A stretch of DNA of 64,000 nt from Ceratodon purpureus. Its lineage: Eukaryota; Streptophyta; Bryopsida; Pseudoditrichales; Ditrichaceae. The stretch lies in the NCBI GenBank assembly GCA_014871385.1, contig CM026424.1, positions 12,681,115 to 12,745,114 of the forward strand, in the 5' to 3' direction. Every line of letters starts with the position of its first letter. Position 1 is the first letter of the stretch. Below the pieces are notes generated by a model. The model saw only the letters and a list, made by a program, of their open reading frames with translations. It did not search any database and was not told where the DNA came from. The position numbers and the translations under genes are program-made. Positions 37,009-50,200 of the stretch are shown here, in pieces.

Positions 37009-38112
37009 AACAAATGAAATACAATTATAATGTGGATGATAAAAACTACACATCCACTATTATTCCTCTCTCTCTCTCTCTCTCATCCGTAAATTGTAAA
37101 CTTGATATTGAATAAAGTTTTGATTGGATTTGCAATGTTATGGATAGTATCCTCTAACGAAGATTCTTCATAATTGCTTATATTTATAAATGTAAAGATT
37201 TATATGTTGCTCAAAAAGGTAATTTTACAATTGTTAAGTTTTAGCACCTCTAGGCTCTATTAATCATAAATGTTAACTTTAACTCCACTCCTAAGGGTTA
37301 ACATTTACAGAGGATGCATTGTAGTTCTTGTAGACTTCCTATGATAGATATAGAGACAAATAATCAAGACAGTATGATGAAGACACATTGAAGGAGAAAA
37401 GATTGTCCATCCCGTCTAGATTCAGCAAACATTCTTCCTCGAGGGTAGATATTGTGCACCCTATGATAAATACAATGACAAGTAATCAAGTCAATCGAAT
37501 GAAGACAACTTGAAGAAATGACAGTGCAAGGTTTCCTTCCCGATCCATTATGCATCATATCATAGATACAATGAAAGATACTTTTCAAGTCAACTTTATT
37601 AAGATAGATTGGAAGAATCTGTGTCTAAAGATGAGTGTGACTTGCAGAATCTCATAAGTATTACATGATCTGGATATGGTAACAGATAAAAGTTTTGAGG
37701 TTGAAATAAGACAGATAGATACAGAATCAAAAATGTCTGCCAAGTTTGATAAATACAATGAGATAAATCATATGAAATGACAAGAAAACCAATCAAGTGG
37801 GTACAACAATGATACGCACAAGTCACATCACTAGGAATCTTACCTGTCTCCGCCACATTCAAACACCCACATAAGCGACAATAAGAATTACATGTACTAT
37901 GTCACCCTGAGGTTGCAACCTCAAAGATTTACAGATCTTTGTTCTTATACTAGTAGTGTGGTTTAAGGATTGATTGGCTTGGACAACTTAGCTTTAATAA
38001 ATTTACTTTGTGATTACAATCTATTATATACAGATGAAAATTTATGGTTCTAGTATAGAGAATCCAGTGGAATACATGTTGTAGGTTCAAACTTAAAAGG
38101 CTTGGCATTACT

Positions 38113-38847
38113 GGGGGGAAGCACAATAAAGTGAACCACAAAAGTGCTTATCTTTTTTCCAATTTCAGCCCCTTCTGTAAAGACTAGAGAAAGTGGGATT
38201 TACGTTATGTTGATGCAAAATTAAGTTTGGGATACGGAAAGTAGACTTGATCTTCTTCAACTTCCCAAAGTTGCGAGAAAAGATATTGAGTTTACAATGG
38301 AAAACGGAGAAGTCAAAGTCAGGCAAAGTGAATGGTCGTCATTTGGAAAAGTGAACATAACGGTTTAGGGTTTTGTCCAAAATCACTTTTAATTTCGCGG
38401 TGCACTCTATATGTTTAAAAAGTATTCTAAAATAGTCAATTAATATACTCATTGATTGGTTTAGGGTTCCAAAAGTACCGCAAGGATACTTTTTGAGAGG
38501 GTCACTTCCACGGTACTTTTTGTGCGTTTTTTTTCACCGAACATTGTTTTTCAAATTGAAAAAAACATCCTCTAAAGACAATAGATGGCTCCAAATGAAG
38601 AAATTAAGACTTTGGAAAAGTTCATTTTCATGAATTAGAACTAGTGGTCAAATTAAGTTTCAATTGAAGATATTCTTTTTATGAAGATGTATATAAGATT
38701 TGATACCCTAGAAAGTGACTAAAATGCTCAAAAACTACACCAAAATGCTCAAAATCAGCTTTGAGCCTTAAAAAACAGCACACTTCATATTCACTTGTTG
38801 GTGGTCACATTTTGCACTTTGTGGTCCACTTTATTGTGCTCTCCCCC
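38113..38847. mobile_element. Chimeric GCACAATAAAG-family element, unit 3
   Basis: Same chimera and same mismatched flanks as in unit 2, so the deletion predates the duplication that separated units 2 and 3. Confidence 0.85.
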
Positions 38848-40339
38848 TGTGATGAATTTACATTTCAAATACCACAATTTGTAGCTATGAAGAAAGGTAA
38901 TAAATTGGCTAATGAGAATATACAGCTGACTTCTTTAGCTCCATTTCATTTCTTTAGTCGGATGAAAACAAAAGTTAATCCTTCAATAGTAATGAGCCAT
39001 GAGTCATGACCATTTGTCACCAAAAACATTCCAAAAATTGACTTTTAAAATCAAGTATAGCATAAGAGGTTTACGACTATCCTTGAAGCTTTCTTTGTGG
39101 CATCTTCAATTGTAGGATTCTACCAAGTTGGCTTCTAGGAGATCTCTCATAAAAGGTTTTAATAGATATGACTACAAAGAAATCTAGAAGATTATAAAGT
39201 TTGAAGTAAGAAACACTGCAATGTTTTTTTTTTTATTTTTTTTATTTTTATCCGTTTCAAATAGAATAAGCAGACTTTGACTTCTTTTTGTGTCCAAATT
39301 TTGCACTATGTAAGTTGAAGGATTTACACTATTATCGTCAAAATTGACTGTTATGGTTACTTTCTTATTCATAAAATTTCTGAGACAGCAAAAGGCTTGA
39401 AAGGTTTAGCATTGTAAAAAAAGAATTGTGAAAGCCTGGATGTGAGATAATATTAATGCTTATAATTTATTGATAGTCCATTTGCTTTAAGAACATGGAT
39501 TCATGCTTTCAAAACAAAGGTTTGTAGGACTATCCTTGAAGTAGAAAAAAATAAGAGGAAAAGACAAAGACACAAAATCTCTAACCCTTATGTGATAAAG
39601 TAAACTTAGTTATTTTGCATCTTGACCAAAGACGAAAGAAAGACTTTGACTCTTCATAGAATGAAATCTTCTACAATACAAGTGTTTTTTATTTTTATTT
39701 TGATGATCTTGAAGCCAATCATATTGGTTACTTGTGTAAAAATTCCCATAGGTGGTTCAAAGAGGTAGCAAAAGTTTTGATGACATTGCTTGTTGACGAG
39801 TAGAAAAATTGCTTTGGACACCATGAATGTTTTTTCCAATGTTTGATGTGAATTTTTTTATATTTTTGCAAAGCTCTTGCAATTCCTTACCTTTACCAAA
39901 AAAAATTAAAAAATCACATCCAAAATTGACTTTGCAGGAATTTGCTTGAAATCTCAAGAAGCCCATTCTAGGGCCCTATGGCCCATTAGGGGTTAAAATA
40001 GTGAAGGAGATGCTTAGAAGTGAAGAAAAGATGGTGATAATTACTCAACTCACGCCCGGGGTTAGACATGAAGTAATCCATCAAACAACGCTCTACAGAT
40101 TCTATTAGTTCTCATGACTGGTGGACTATTATTTCCACCACTGGTCGTCGGCAAAACTGCCTGCTTTATGTACACCAACACAGAGATCAGGCCAATTTTA
40201 GTATGAGATTTAGCTCAAATGTTTGTGATCAGATAAGCACATTTGTATGAATCAAATTAGCAACATTGAGAATTTTGTGAATGATTGCAGCACGTCGTTG
40301 CATGTCAGCTCTCTAAATGCCGTGTGACATTCCACCTAC

Positions 40340-40711
40340 TTGCTGGGGGAGATGATACGCAACCCGATTGTATTTCAAGCGGCAGAGTCACGCATTTCCG
40401 CCATGTCCTTGTTGTGTGATATGCATTTGCAGAAGGAAGATCTGCGATGCTCGCCCAGCTGCAGCAACGCGCATCACATGGAGCCTGAGACACACTATGA
40501 AAACATTGACCCCGGCAATGATAGTCTGTGGAGAAATGGTGTGTCAGCGCCTAGCAGTGAATTAGTGTCTTCTACCACGGAGAGCGACATGACCCGAACG
40601 GAAAGATACATCACTCCGGCCAGAGTGGTACTGTGTCTTAAGACTCTTCTAGAAGGACAGATGTTTCAGCACAGTGGAAACGCAAGCCTGGGCAGGCTGG
40701 CACTTAGCTAA
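40340..40711 (+). CDS. Unrecognised open frame in the second GC-rich block, unit 3
   Basis: Same translation as the frames in units 1 and 2. This is the only copy still joined to the single-copy AP2 gene, about 1.8 kb downstream on the same strand. If the block is a real upstream exon or promoter of that gene, this copy would be the functional one. Confidence 0.25.
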   Translation: MLGEMIRNPIVFQAAESRISAMSLLCDMHLQKEDLRCSPSCSNAHHMEPETHYENIDPGNDSLWRNGVSAPSSELVSSTTESDMTRTERYITPARVVLCLKTLLEGQMFQHSGNASLGRLALS

Positions 40712-41586
40712 AGAGAATTGTGGCCCGAGGTAAGAGAGGAGGATAATTCCTTACGATGCATAGCATCTTGTTGGTCAATACCGTGAGTATTAGTCAAATT
40801 ATCATGAGTGGGTGACTAATTCTCGGATCAGTACTCTCGACAAAGCTCATAAACATCGACAAGATTGAAAACATCATGGTCGCCATGTGAAGCCTGCCAT
40901 GGGGTGAACGGTGGCCAGTATAGAGAAGGCCTGGCCCAGTGCGTGGGCTGGCCGATGGGACTCGCCTTCCTGACTTGCAGAGGGGGAAATGACTCCTGAA
41001 GTCAGGGGCCCGGCAGCAAGCTGTGAGTGTGCGGGTAAAGGGCCCCTCTTTCCCGCGGCCATGGGCACCAGGTACGACAGCCGCTGCTGTTGTCGAGCCT
41101 CGAGACCAATGCAAAGGGGCCATGGTGGGGAAGTAAGGGCTGCAGGCTATGAGTACAGAATCCTCTTCACCCGCTCTGAAGCAACTATCTGTGGACTTAC
41201 GACTTTCCACCCCCTTTCCTTTCCTTGCTCTAGTACTCAGAATCATCATCGTTCCGATTGATCTGCAACTCAGCTTCGCTTGTGTACGTCGTGCTCTAGT
41301 CAGAGGTCACGCAGCTTCAAAACCTCTGCATCTAAACCTCTGCACCTAAGGCGTACAGCGCAGGGGTAGCCAGCCGGGGGGTGCTCATGAGACGGAGAAT
41401 GGGAATGTCGATGCCTCACTGACGTTGCTGCTTGACTCGGCTACCTTTCAGTCCGAGAACGTCCTCACCGTGTCCTCCTGCTGCGTTGGAGGTGGTGGGC
41501 GGCGTGGTGAGGGCGTTGGCTTGGTGTGCAGGTGCTATTTGCACATGCACATGCTGTTCCGCTGCTAGCTCAACCTTTCCTGTGTT

Positions 41587-42518
41587 CATTATCGAGAGTT
41601 TGTTTCGCGGAACACTACCACAGATCCTCTGCGCCCTTTTCTAGCCTAAAACTATTTATGCCTCACATCTGATTTTACGTGGTACTCCCAGTCGGAAGAC
41701 GATTCTCTTTTTGTCTAGCGTTACAGGGTTTTCTTGTTGTTGGGTCCTTAAACATAGAAAATTACAAAAGAGTTAGTGTTATTTTACCTCCCAAGTCCAG
41801 ACTTTGGGTGGGTAGAGGCCGTTGGGGAGAAGCTAGAAAGACCCATCTGCGGGAGGAGTTATGTAGTTCGTTTTCGTTGCACATGTAATGTGTAATTCTT
41901 GTCGAGCCAAAACGCGGGTGACTCGTAATTAACAGAACTACAGGCGTTGTGGTGGTTAAGTATAAGTTGCGTAGCATTCAAGTTGCAAACTCTAGCCTGC
42001 ACCAAGTTGAGTGTCTTATCAAATGAGTGTCTGCTATATCGTTGAAATTTACTGGTAGCTCCAGGTGGTTGCACCACCCCAGCGTCGCCAACAGTACTCG
42101 TTTTTTCAGGCTGTCTCCGGAGGTCCATTAGCCGTGGAGTGCGATTCGAGTGTAATAGTAAGGAACGTTTTTGCCCTTTAGCCGTTTGCTCTTTTAACCG
42201 CAGCAAATGATGGGCAATTCCGCGTCGGTGTTGTATCCCCAGCATTGTTGAACGGATTTAAAACGGATTATCGATTTCAACAAGTATCTTCATCTGCTAT
42301 CAGCGACCAAACGCAGGGTTCGATCTGTTCACCAACACTTCCAACTTGGTAAGTGCTCAAGTGCTCACAGAGCACCTGAGTACGCTTGGCACTTATTTTT
42401 AATCCCAGCAGATTGTGTGATTGTTTGCAGGTGACACATAGGAAAGTAAGTTCTTACATTCAGAATCCTCTCTGATAACTTAAGGTACATTTCGCAGGCT
42501 CAGATACTCTTAGACACA
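41587..42518 (+). promoter_or_regulatory. Unique 5' flank and leader of the euAP2-type gene
   Basis: Starts at the end of unit 3. Small frames on both strands (plus 41679-41888, minus 41859-42245) overlap and show no domain. Near the coding start, TTTGCAG (42425-42431) and TTCGCAG (42491-42497) look like splice acceptors and GTAAGT (42446-42451) like a donor, so the 5' untranslated region is probably spliced. The start codon sits about 21 bases after the last acceptor. No TATA box was placed with confidence. Confidence 0.45.
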
Positions 42519-45500
42519 ATGATGTTCGACCTCAACGAGGTTCCAGCTACTGAGGAGGAGGTCCCAATTGTGAATCAGGAGATGGTAGAGATCACCAGAG
42601 AGAGACCGAACGCCCAGGGTGGTACCGAGGGTTCCCGAACGAGCGCCGACGATGCTCCCTTAATCGGCCCATGGCGGACGCTCAGCCCTTCCCAGATCGC
42701 ATCTCTCTACATCCTGGTGCAAGTCCCGGCAAACCGTCCCCAAGTGCATCACGTCATCACGCATAGACCAGATGGGATCTCTGAGCATGGCTGGATTTCT
42801 TGGATGCCGGCAAAGCATGCCACCCCGGGAGGTACAGTGGTGCATTCTTCCGAATGGAGAACTATGCCTTCGATTTTTGCACCTCCTCCCCTTCCAGCCG
42901 TTCCAATAGCAAGCCGGGCTCCAGGGCGAGCAGCACCGGATGCACTAAGCGCGTTCTCCGACCCTCGAAGGCTATGGTCACATGGTGGCCCACAACAAGC
43001 GGCTCCTCGAGCGATCACTAGCGATGCAGAAATGGAATCCCGCGGTAATCCCGAAGAGAGTGGAGGCGACGGCTCGGACAGAATTGAACCTGCATTGATC
43101 GGTCACCGAAACAAGATGCGGACAAAGAAATCCACGGTAAGTAGCTGAAGCTCCAAACTATCCGGCTTCAATGCGTACTTCTAATTCAGTGCTACATGGC
43201 ATGTCCCTAGCTAATTCTCCGAAGGATACCGACTCTTTTATGTTTGATTGATTGATTTATAATTTTATATAATTTTAATTAAATTTAAGAATTTTCTTCA
43301 ATTCCTGACGCCAACCCTCTGTGTTCCGGATCAGTGTAGAATAGCAAGGGTCGTTCGTTGATCTGTTATCATTGCAATGGCATTCTGACCATGGCTCTAT
43401 GTACAGTTCTATGTCAATAATATTGTTGGATTATTTATGACCCGTGGAAACATTTCAGGTGGAGAGACGCTTCGCTGTCAGACTGGTAGAACTGGGGCCT
43501 GATTCAGAAGGTGGCAGAGGAGTGCTGACACCCATGAGAGCGCGTACACCACTTCGAAGTGCCCAGAACCAGCAGGACATTGGGTCATCATCCCAGAGAG
43601 GGGCTGAAAATCATGACGAGGCCGAAATTGATGGGGATTCTGCCAATAATGGGGCTGAGCTGCTGGCTCACCTGGCCAGAGAAGAACGGCGGAAGAGGAG
43701 AGAAGCGGCCTTCCTGGCTGAATTCAACGTCACCACTCAGCGCTGCCGCGCAACAGCGCCATGCAACTCGTGCTTGGAGTTTTGCAAGATCCCAGTGCCC
43801 GTGGACCTAGCGGAGTCATGCTTGGAAGTCAGTGACCGTCCACCGGTGCTAAAGAACACAGCTGTTGAGAGGAGGGGGGCTCGCCATGGGCCAAAAAGCA
43901 AAAGCTCGGAATACCGTGGAGTGACATATTACAAGAGGACGGGAAGGTGGGAGGCCCAAATCTGGTAATCCAATTCAACCACTAAACTTCCACATGGTGT
44001 TTCATTTTCTGCAGAATATTCCATTTCAGTCTGTCAATTGACAGTGTTGGAGTCGTGGTTGAAATCACATGCTCCCAGATTATAACAAAAGGGTAATGTC
44101 ACGATTATAATTTGATGTCAAACTAATCATTTTCGATACGTAATGCAGGCATAATGGAGGTCAACTTTATCTTGGTAGGTTTTTAATCATTATAGTTTGG
44201 TATTTTTTTATCAGATGTCTCCGAAGAGACATAGTTTGGTATTTGAACACTTCTGTTTTTAAACATCATAGTATATGCATCTTTTTTTAGAACATTGGAG
44301 ATTCTGTACCTGACAGTTAATTTGCAAATACTCGTATGTAATAACTATATGCAGGGGCATCTGCAACAAAGGAACTAGCTGCAAAGTACGTTTCCTTCTC
44401 TCAATATCTTACCTTGTCTGTTAAATTAGTATAATGAATGCAAAATCAATATCTTGAATCGACTTTGAATTGTTCCTCATGGCAGGGCTTACGACAAGGC
44501 GGCCCTCATGCTATGCGGACCTCAAGCTGGCATCAACTTTGGACCAGAGAGTTACGAAGACGAAATGAAATACGTAAGTAATTAGTCCTCCTCAATTCCA
44601 GTATCTGTGAGTTATTTCACATAGTTCATTATGACAACTCACCAGGGATAAAATGTATGGTGTATGGCAGTTGTGCAAGCTCAGCAAAGAACAGCTTGTA
44701 ATTTATCTACGCCGAGACAGCCGCGGCTTTGGAGCTCAAGCTGCCTATCCTGGGGTGAAGCGTGTCAGGAATCAGTACCATGCCTTCTCTGAGTAAGATT
44801 TAGAAAATTGTAACTCGTAGGTACTCTGATATCCAGTCTGGTAAGGGACAAGTTTCAGTGAAATCGAATTATCAATATGGTACATCGCTGGACCTCCCTA
44901 ATGTCGGTTGGTTGCCGGTTGATCCATTGTAGGGAAACTCTAATAGGGACCTCTTCAACTGAAGATGAAGCAGCCAGGTACGTACTCAATCTTTTAGGTC
45001 CACTGCTCGAGCCTTGGTGGTCACTTGTCACCCTTTGCTTTCACATATTTCACCATCAAGAATTGGCCTCAGACAGTTTCCATTGTGATAAGAACATGTG
45101 TGAACTAAGTTGGTTTGTCAAAATCTGGAAATATTTGAGCTTGAACTTTGAAGATTAAGCATGGAGTATGTCAATGTTATCAGCCCCTAAGCCTGTCTTG
45201 TTTGTTTGATGTGCCTTGTTTATTGATGAGCTACAGGCTAGTCTTCAAGGACGCGCTGAATCAATCTTTTGGAGCACTGGCGAGCTGGATCATCGACACT
45301 CACCATGTGAGAAGTATGCCTTCGTATGCAGCTCAACTGCATGCAGCGGTATATCCTAGTAAGTCCAATAGCGCCATTACAATTTAGGTTCAACGAACAG
45401 ATCTCAATTAGATAGCTTGGGGAACTAAATGGCTGTGTGAATCATGTGATTACCAGAATCAGTGGAGGCCATGATGCTGAATACTCCAACCAAAGCATCC

Positions 45501-45716
45501 AAGAGACGATGCAATTCATATTCTCCAGCTGTGCTCAAGAAGTGCACTCCTGATCCTTTATCTAGGCGGAAACCCAGCTCTGAATCTGCTCCAGTTACTC
45601 GGAGTGCAACCGTTTCTGACAATCCTGTGGGGCAACTCCCAGACAATCCTGTGGGGCAACTCCCAGCCACTCAGGTTCAATACAATCCAGAAAGCTACGT
45701 CATCAACAGTGCTTGA
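42519..45716 (+). CDS. euAP2-type AP2-domain transcription factor (spliced, 605 residues)
   Basis: Predicted nuclear DNA-binding factor, probably a repressor. Nine coding exons joined in phase: 42519-43136, 43459-43964, 44149-44174, 44355-44385, 44486-44573, 44671-44792, 44933-44977, 45237-45358, 45457-45716. The start region reads MMFDLNEVP, a DLNxxP-type EAR motif at residues 4-9, as in euAP2 proteins. Residues 7-340 look disordered. A basic run ([11 protein letters not shown]) precedes AP2 domain 1 (about 358-412: [34 protein letters not shown]). The linker has [12 protein letters not shown] (427-438). Domain 2 (about 448-495) is degenerate: [19 protein letters not shown], then no recognisable helix. 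KASKRR..KK (532-548) may be a nuclear signal. DNPVGQLP occurs twice in tandem near the end. The microexons of 26, 31 and 45 bases inside the domains resemble euAP2/ANT gene structure. I saw no miR172-type site. The DNA-contact residues of domain 1 appear intact, unlike the amplified gene. Confidence 0.85.
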
Positions 45717-45918
45717 GTTCTGCTGTAGGTGATTTATGCCGGTTAAATTGAACCCAGAGACCGTACTCTCCTCCACTAGAGGTGACCAAGAAATCTGCTA
45801 GGCTGCGACAATCGCTCCTTGATTTGCAATGAAATTGCAAGTACAACCTTTAGATGGATGAATATGAATTTGCAATTTCGTCCATACATGACTTAAGCTG
45901 GTGCGCAACCTTGTGCAG

Positions 45919-46095
45919 ATCGATGATCACGCTTTTCCTCCTGCGAAGCGAAGTCGCAGCACACGGAGACGGGCCTGCAAGAGAGGATACAATCCGACAG
46001 ATTCGGCAGCTGCTCGTGATCCTCCAGCGACGTCGGTAGTGCCACGAGCTTCGTCGTCTCCCCTAACGTGCAACACAACGAGCCCATTGAACTAA
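45919..46095 (+). CDS. Possible alternative last exon of the euAP2-type gene
   Basis: After an acceptor (TTGTGCAG) a frame of 58 codons runs to TAA at 46093-46095 and contains PPAKRSRSTRRRACKRGY, a strong bipartite-like nuclear signal. It can join in phase 0 to a donor inside exon 9 (CACTCAG|GTTCAA, exon ending 45674). That replaces the last 14 residues with this basic tail and extends the protein to about 649 residues. Alternatively it is part of the 3' untranslated region. Confidence 0.5.
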   Translation: MDDHAFPPAKRSRSTRRRACKRGYNPTDSAAARDPPATSVVPRASSSPLTCNTTSPLN

Positions 46096-47279
46096 ATTTG
46101 AAGTAAATTTTAGCAATGTTTTTTATTCAATCTAAATTAAGAACTTGAATAATTATTGATGTAAAGTATTTAGTAATTAATTCTTAAGATTATTTTTTGC
46201 GTACATATGCTGACACCAATTTGTCTTGCCATTTTACTTTTATTTTTTAGAAAATTTCAAGATGTTAAAGACTCTACAAAGATTTTTAAAACTAGACATT
46301 GTATACATAGATTGTACTCACTGTGGGGTGTACAAATGTATAAGCTTGGCATATTCTGATTCCAAATGAATTATGAAGGGCATTTATAAAAAAAATTAGG
46401 CTTCTCAAAATGAAAAATATATGATTGTAATTAGACATATAGAATTTGTAAGAGATAGATAGTTGTTGAAGCCATACTTTCATGATATTAAATTTTATAT
46501 AATATATCAAATAGTACAAAAAAGAAACCAAAAAATAACATAGAGAATTGAAATTAGAGCTTGAGTCATCCACACTCATTGTTCAACAAACATCATCATA
46601 TTGATAAGAATTCTTATTAACTACATTTTCAAAACAAACTTATATAGTCTGACATTTGGAAGCAAAAAACAACATGTGGCATGCTGTACTTTGAGCAATA
46701 GAAATGATAGAAATTGTAGCCTAAGATAAGCATAAGGTTCAAATCTTCCACCTACACTATTAAATATCCTGAGTCTCCTGTAATGGCCATAAATGTATGT
46801 GGATAAATAATCATATTGCCATCCTTTTTAAGAATTATATTTGTTCTTTTATCATATTTATAGATTTGGTACATTTAAATTAAGAGTCTTTAATCAACTA
46901 TCATTTTTATTTATAAGTAAAATTAAATGCACAATATGATACATCTAAAACAACATAAATTTCAACACCCCCATCCCTCCTAGGCTCCTTCTAAAAAGAA
47001 TAATTTCTAGTTTTTAATAAAACTTGTGCATGTCCTAAGGTGTATCTTAAGTGAGCTTTTTCGGGAAACATCATTTCATTTATCTACTATGTTATAAACC
47101 AAGACTTAGGTTTTGCCTAAAAGTCTAAATGTGGACTTCGATGGATTTGCCATAAACTCCGACAGTCAATAATAATGACAGTTTCATATGATGTGGTGAT
47201 AATAGTCACTGATTGCTCTTTTTAATTGAGCCTCGATTACAACTTACAAGGGCTAAATGGTGAATTAAAGTTTTCAAAA
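46096..47279. other. AT-rich unique spacer
   Basis: No similarity to the other blocks that I can see until the last tens of bases before 47280. The longest frame (minus 46292-46579) is low-complexity and AT-driven. No gene or repeat supported. Confidence 0.6.
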
Positions 47280-50200
47280 AGTAGGCATTCACAAAACAAT
47301 CCGCTCAGAGTTTCATCCATCTATATACAAGCATGAAATTTATGGTTCTAGTTCCAATCCTGCTTCGGTATACTGTCTGGAAGCATTCGTCAGAATCGAT
47401 GCTGCGACTGCTACGCCTCCAATTTTACTTCAATGGGTAGCAGCCACGGCCCGGCATCTTGATAATGCAGTGGGCGCCTCCATGCTCCTGCAAGAACGTT
47501 GCAGCTGTTAGGTCCGGCAGTATGATTGATCATAATTCCTACCAGTGCACAGCAATCTACAATCCAGGGAAGGCAAAGACCTTGGTGACTTAGGACTTGA
47601 TAGTACCCGCAACAACCTCACGACGCAGAATTGGTAGCCTTAGAAGATTATTTTGTCAAACGTTACGTTTTCAGGTTGCACACCGGAAGGTGTGACCGCA
47701 TCAAGCATACCGACTAATGCCGAAGGATAGCGTGGAGAAACTCAATGTATCAACGAGCAGAAGGTGCCCAAGCAGGTGAAGAGCTACTTCCAACAAGTGG
47801 GACCTAACTCGGGATCCGAATCGGTGAAGAGAGAAGAGACATTGATCAGTCGATTTTGATATTCAGTCGGTTCTCTATTCCTGACAGGCTTATAAAACAG
47901 TGACAACGTCAAGCGAGTGCAGGGAGAAGAGACGATCGAGTAGGTCCTGGATCGAGCGCGCTCACCTCAAGAACGAGGACGCCTATACGGACAATGCGAC
48001 ATTGCGAGTTTCCTTTTGCAGAAACTGCGGGTTCGGGGTCTGTTGCGTTCCTCGCTGCCACCTCCAGCAGCTCTCGTCCTCCACGCCCGGGGGCTCCTGT
48101 GGAAAGAGGGACATGTCAATCCAGGAAGTTAGCAGATTCCGGGAGTTTTATCACTGTAACTGCTTGTGTGTTGTTGCAAAGAGGCAGTGCATGTAATTTG
48201 AGACGCAAGACCAATGTGTGAAAGACTCGGGTGCAGACATTTTCTGATTGCACTGCATTCTTGTTGAGCCATGTATATCGACAGAATGAAGAGCGGGTGG
48301 AGTGTACGTGATCACCTCTTCCCCTTGGGAATGTCCCGAGCGAAGATGTCAAACTCGGGGCTGCTGGCAACTGCCACTCGACGTGGCATCCGGGGCTCAT
48401 CAGTGCCAGGAGTGTGTGTGGCGAAAATCTCCAGCAGGATCTCCGCGGCCTGATTCATTTCAGGACTCCGGGTGGGATTGGTCGCCAAGTGAGCGACAAA
48501 CTGTTGGATGGTGAATTTAGTCACACGCCGCAGCTCCTCCATGTCGTTCTCCATGTTCTGGAACTTCACATAGCCTGCCCCCAGTTCACAATGTAGCACA
48601 TGTCCAACTGAATCAATATTCACTTGTGGAGCATAACGACAGACTGTGATCTCACTCAACTACTTCCGGAGAGGAGCCTACTCTAATATATCACAACCAA
48701 ACAGCTTGTTACAGGAATTGGTCGGCAGCTTGTTATTAGAAGTGGCATTCATCTCGGCAGCAACATATTCTAAGTGTGACATGGATAGTATGGGATTAGT
48801 TACGCTTACACGGCGATTTGTTGAGGACCACGTTGTAGGTAGGGCGGGCTTCATTTCGGAGCATTGTCAAAAATGCTCGCTCGCCATGTGCAGCTCTCTG
48901 TGCAGAGAAATTCAAGTCCAAGAATAAATCAGTGGATGGTTGTCCCGACTTCTGCCAAGCACCGTTAGACCAAGTTGTATATATTCAGGGCAGATTAAGA
49001 TAAACCGAGTGTTCACAAGTCAAGTACTGCATGTAAATCGCAGTGTTTCGTTTGCGGCTAGGTTATTGATGCAAACTCGGCAATGAAGGCACATGCGTAC
49101 AGAGCAAAATTCAGCATCATCCTACCAGCCGAATGTCCTCGTCATAGTCGGATGCTTTAAAATTCACGGGGGCTCTGGCGTTGATTTTCAGAGTGGCCCG
49201 GTCCTGGGCCCTTGCGGCCATATGGAAGGTCGTGTAGCACCCGATATAGTGACGTTTGTTGCCGTCGTTGGGCCTCCTGGAAACACCCAAGTCGAGGAGA
49301 ATTAGAAACTCTGCAGTACAGGATGGGTCTCACAACCCAGGGAGGCAACAGAAACATCGATCCAGAATCTCCACGTACGTGATCGGCAGCGCCGTGAGGC
49401 CAGGGAAGCTCACCACAAGAACCGTAAGTAATTTACCTGACCCATGCAGAAAATCTTCCAGTGCTCTTGTTGAGATGGAAGAGAGTCGGGTCTTTGCACG
49501 GTCGCTGAGCCATGAGGAGAGTATGGCTATGATAGTACAATGCCAACTTGGAGTTGCAGGCTTGGGGGCTCACTCAGCAGAGTCCCTACACAATGTGGAA
49601 ATTTCGAAAGTTAGTAAATACCTTGTAATATGGGCTGTAGAGTCAGCTAATAAGGAATTTTCTTTTGGGAGCTTGGATGAGTTCTGTTCGAAAACAAAAA
49701 TTTCAAAACCCGACATTTATCACCGTTTCAATCGGTGCAATACACATACCTGATGGCGATGGCGATGTTGCCTAGGTCTTCCCTGGACTTTTGCGGGTCA
49801 GTAACCTGCGGAAAATTGCACGTTGCGTTGTCAGCCCGGTTGTGCGAGTTCCTAGAGGATTACCCTTTTAGATGCGTTGATTCGTCGCACCACTTTCCAC
49901 CGTTCCAGGGACACGTCTCGAGCGCCAAAACAGGTGATCCAGGCTTCGATGGTGAAGAGTACCGATGACCTTTCTCCAGCTTACGCAAAATGTTAAGTCT
50001 TAATAAGTGGAGTACCTGATGGGGGGAAATGCCAGAATCAGGCTCGCAACGTCCTCGCTCCAGCAGCTTGATGGCCTTCCGAAGGGTGTCAGCCTCGGCT
50101 CGACCGCGCGCTCCTGCTTGGAAACCGCTATGTTCACCTGGTTCCTGCATCATGTCCAGAAAGGGGGAGGCACATTGTTAAGGAAAATCCGGGAATACTG

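Larger units (their letters stand above)
29081..41586 (+). repeat. Tandem unit 3, interrupted by the junction to the single-copy AP2 gene
   Basis: Third direct copy. It follows unit 2 nearly base for base until 41586, where the shared stretch ending CCTTTCCTGTGTT stops: units 1 and 2 continue TAATTGG (14222, 27906) and unit 3 continues CATTATCG into unique DNA. It therefore lacks the terminal inverted-repeat block and runs directly into the 5' flank of the euAP2-type gene. Confidence 0.93.

Noticed and set aside
46292-46579. 95-codon minus frame in the unique spacer
   Set aside because: AT-driven, rich in Phe, Tyr and Ile, with no start context or homolog recognised.
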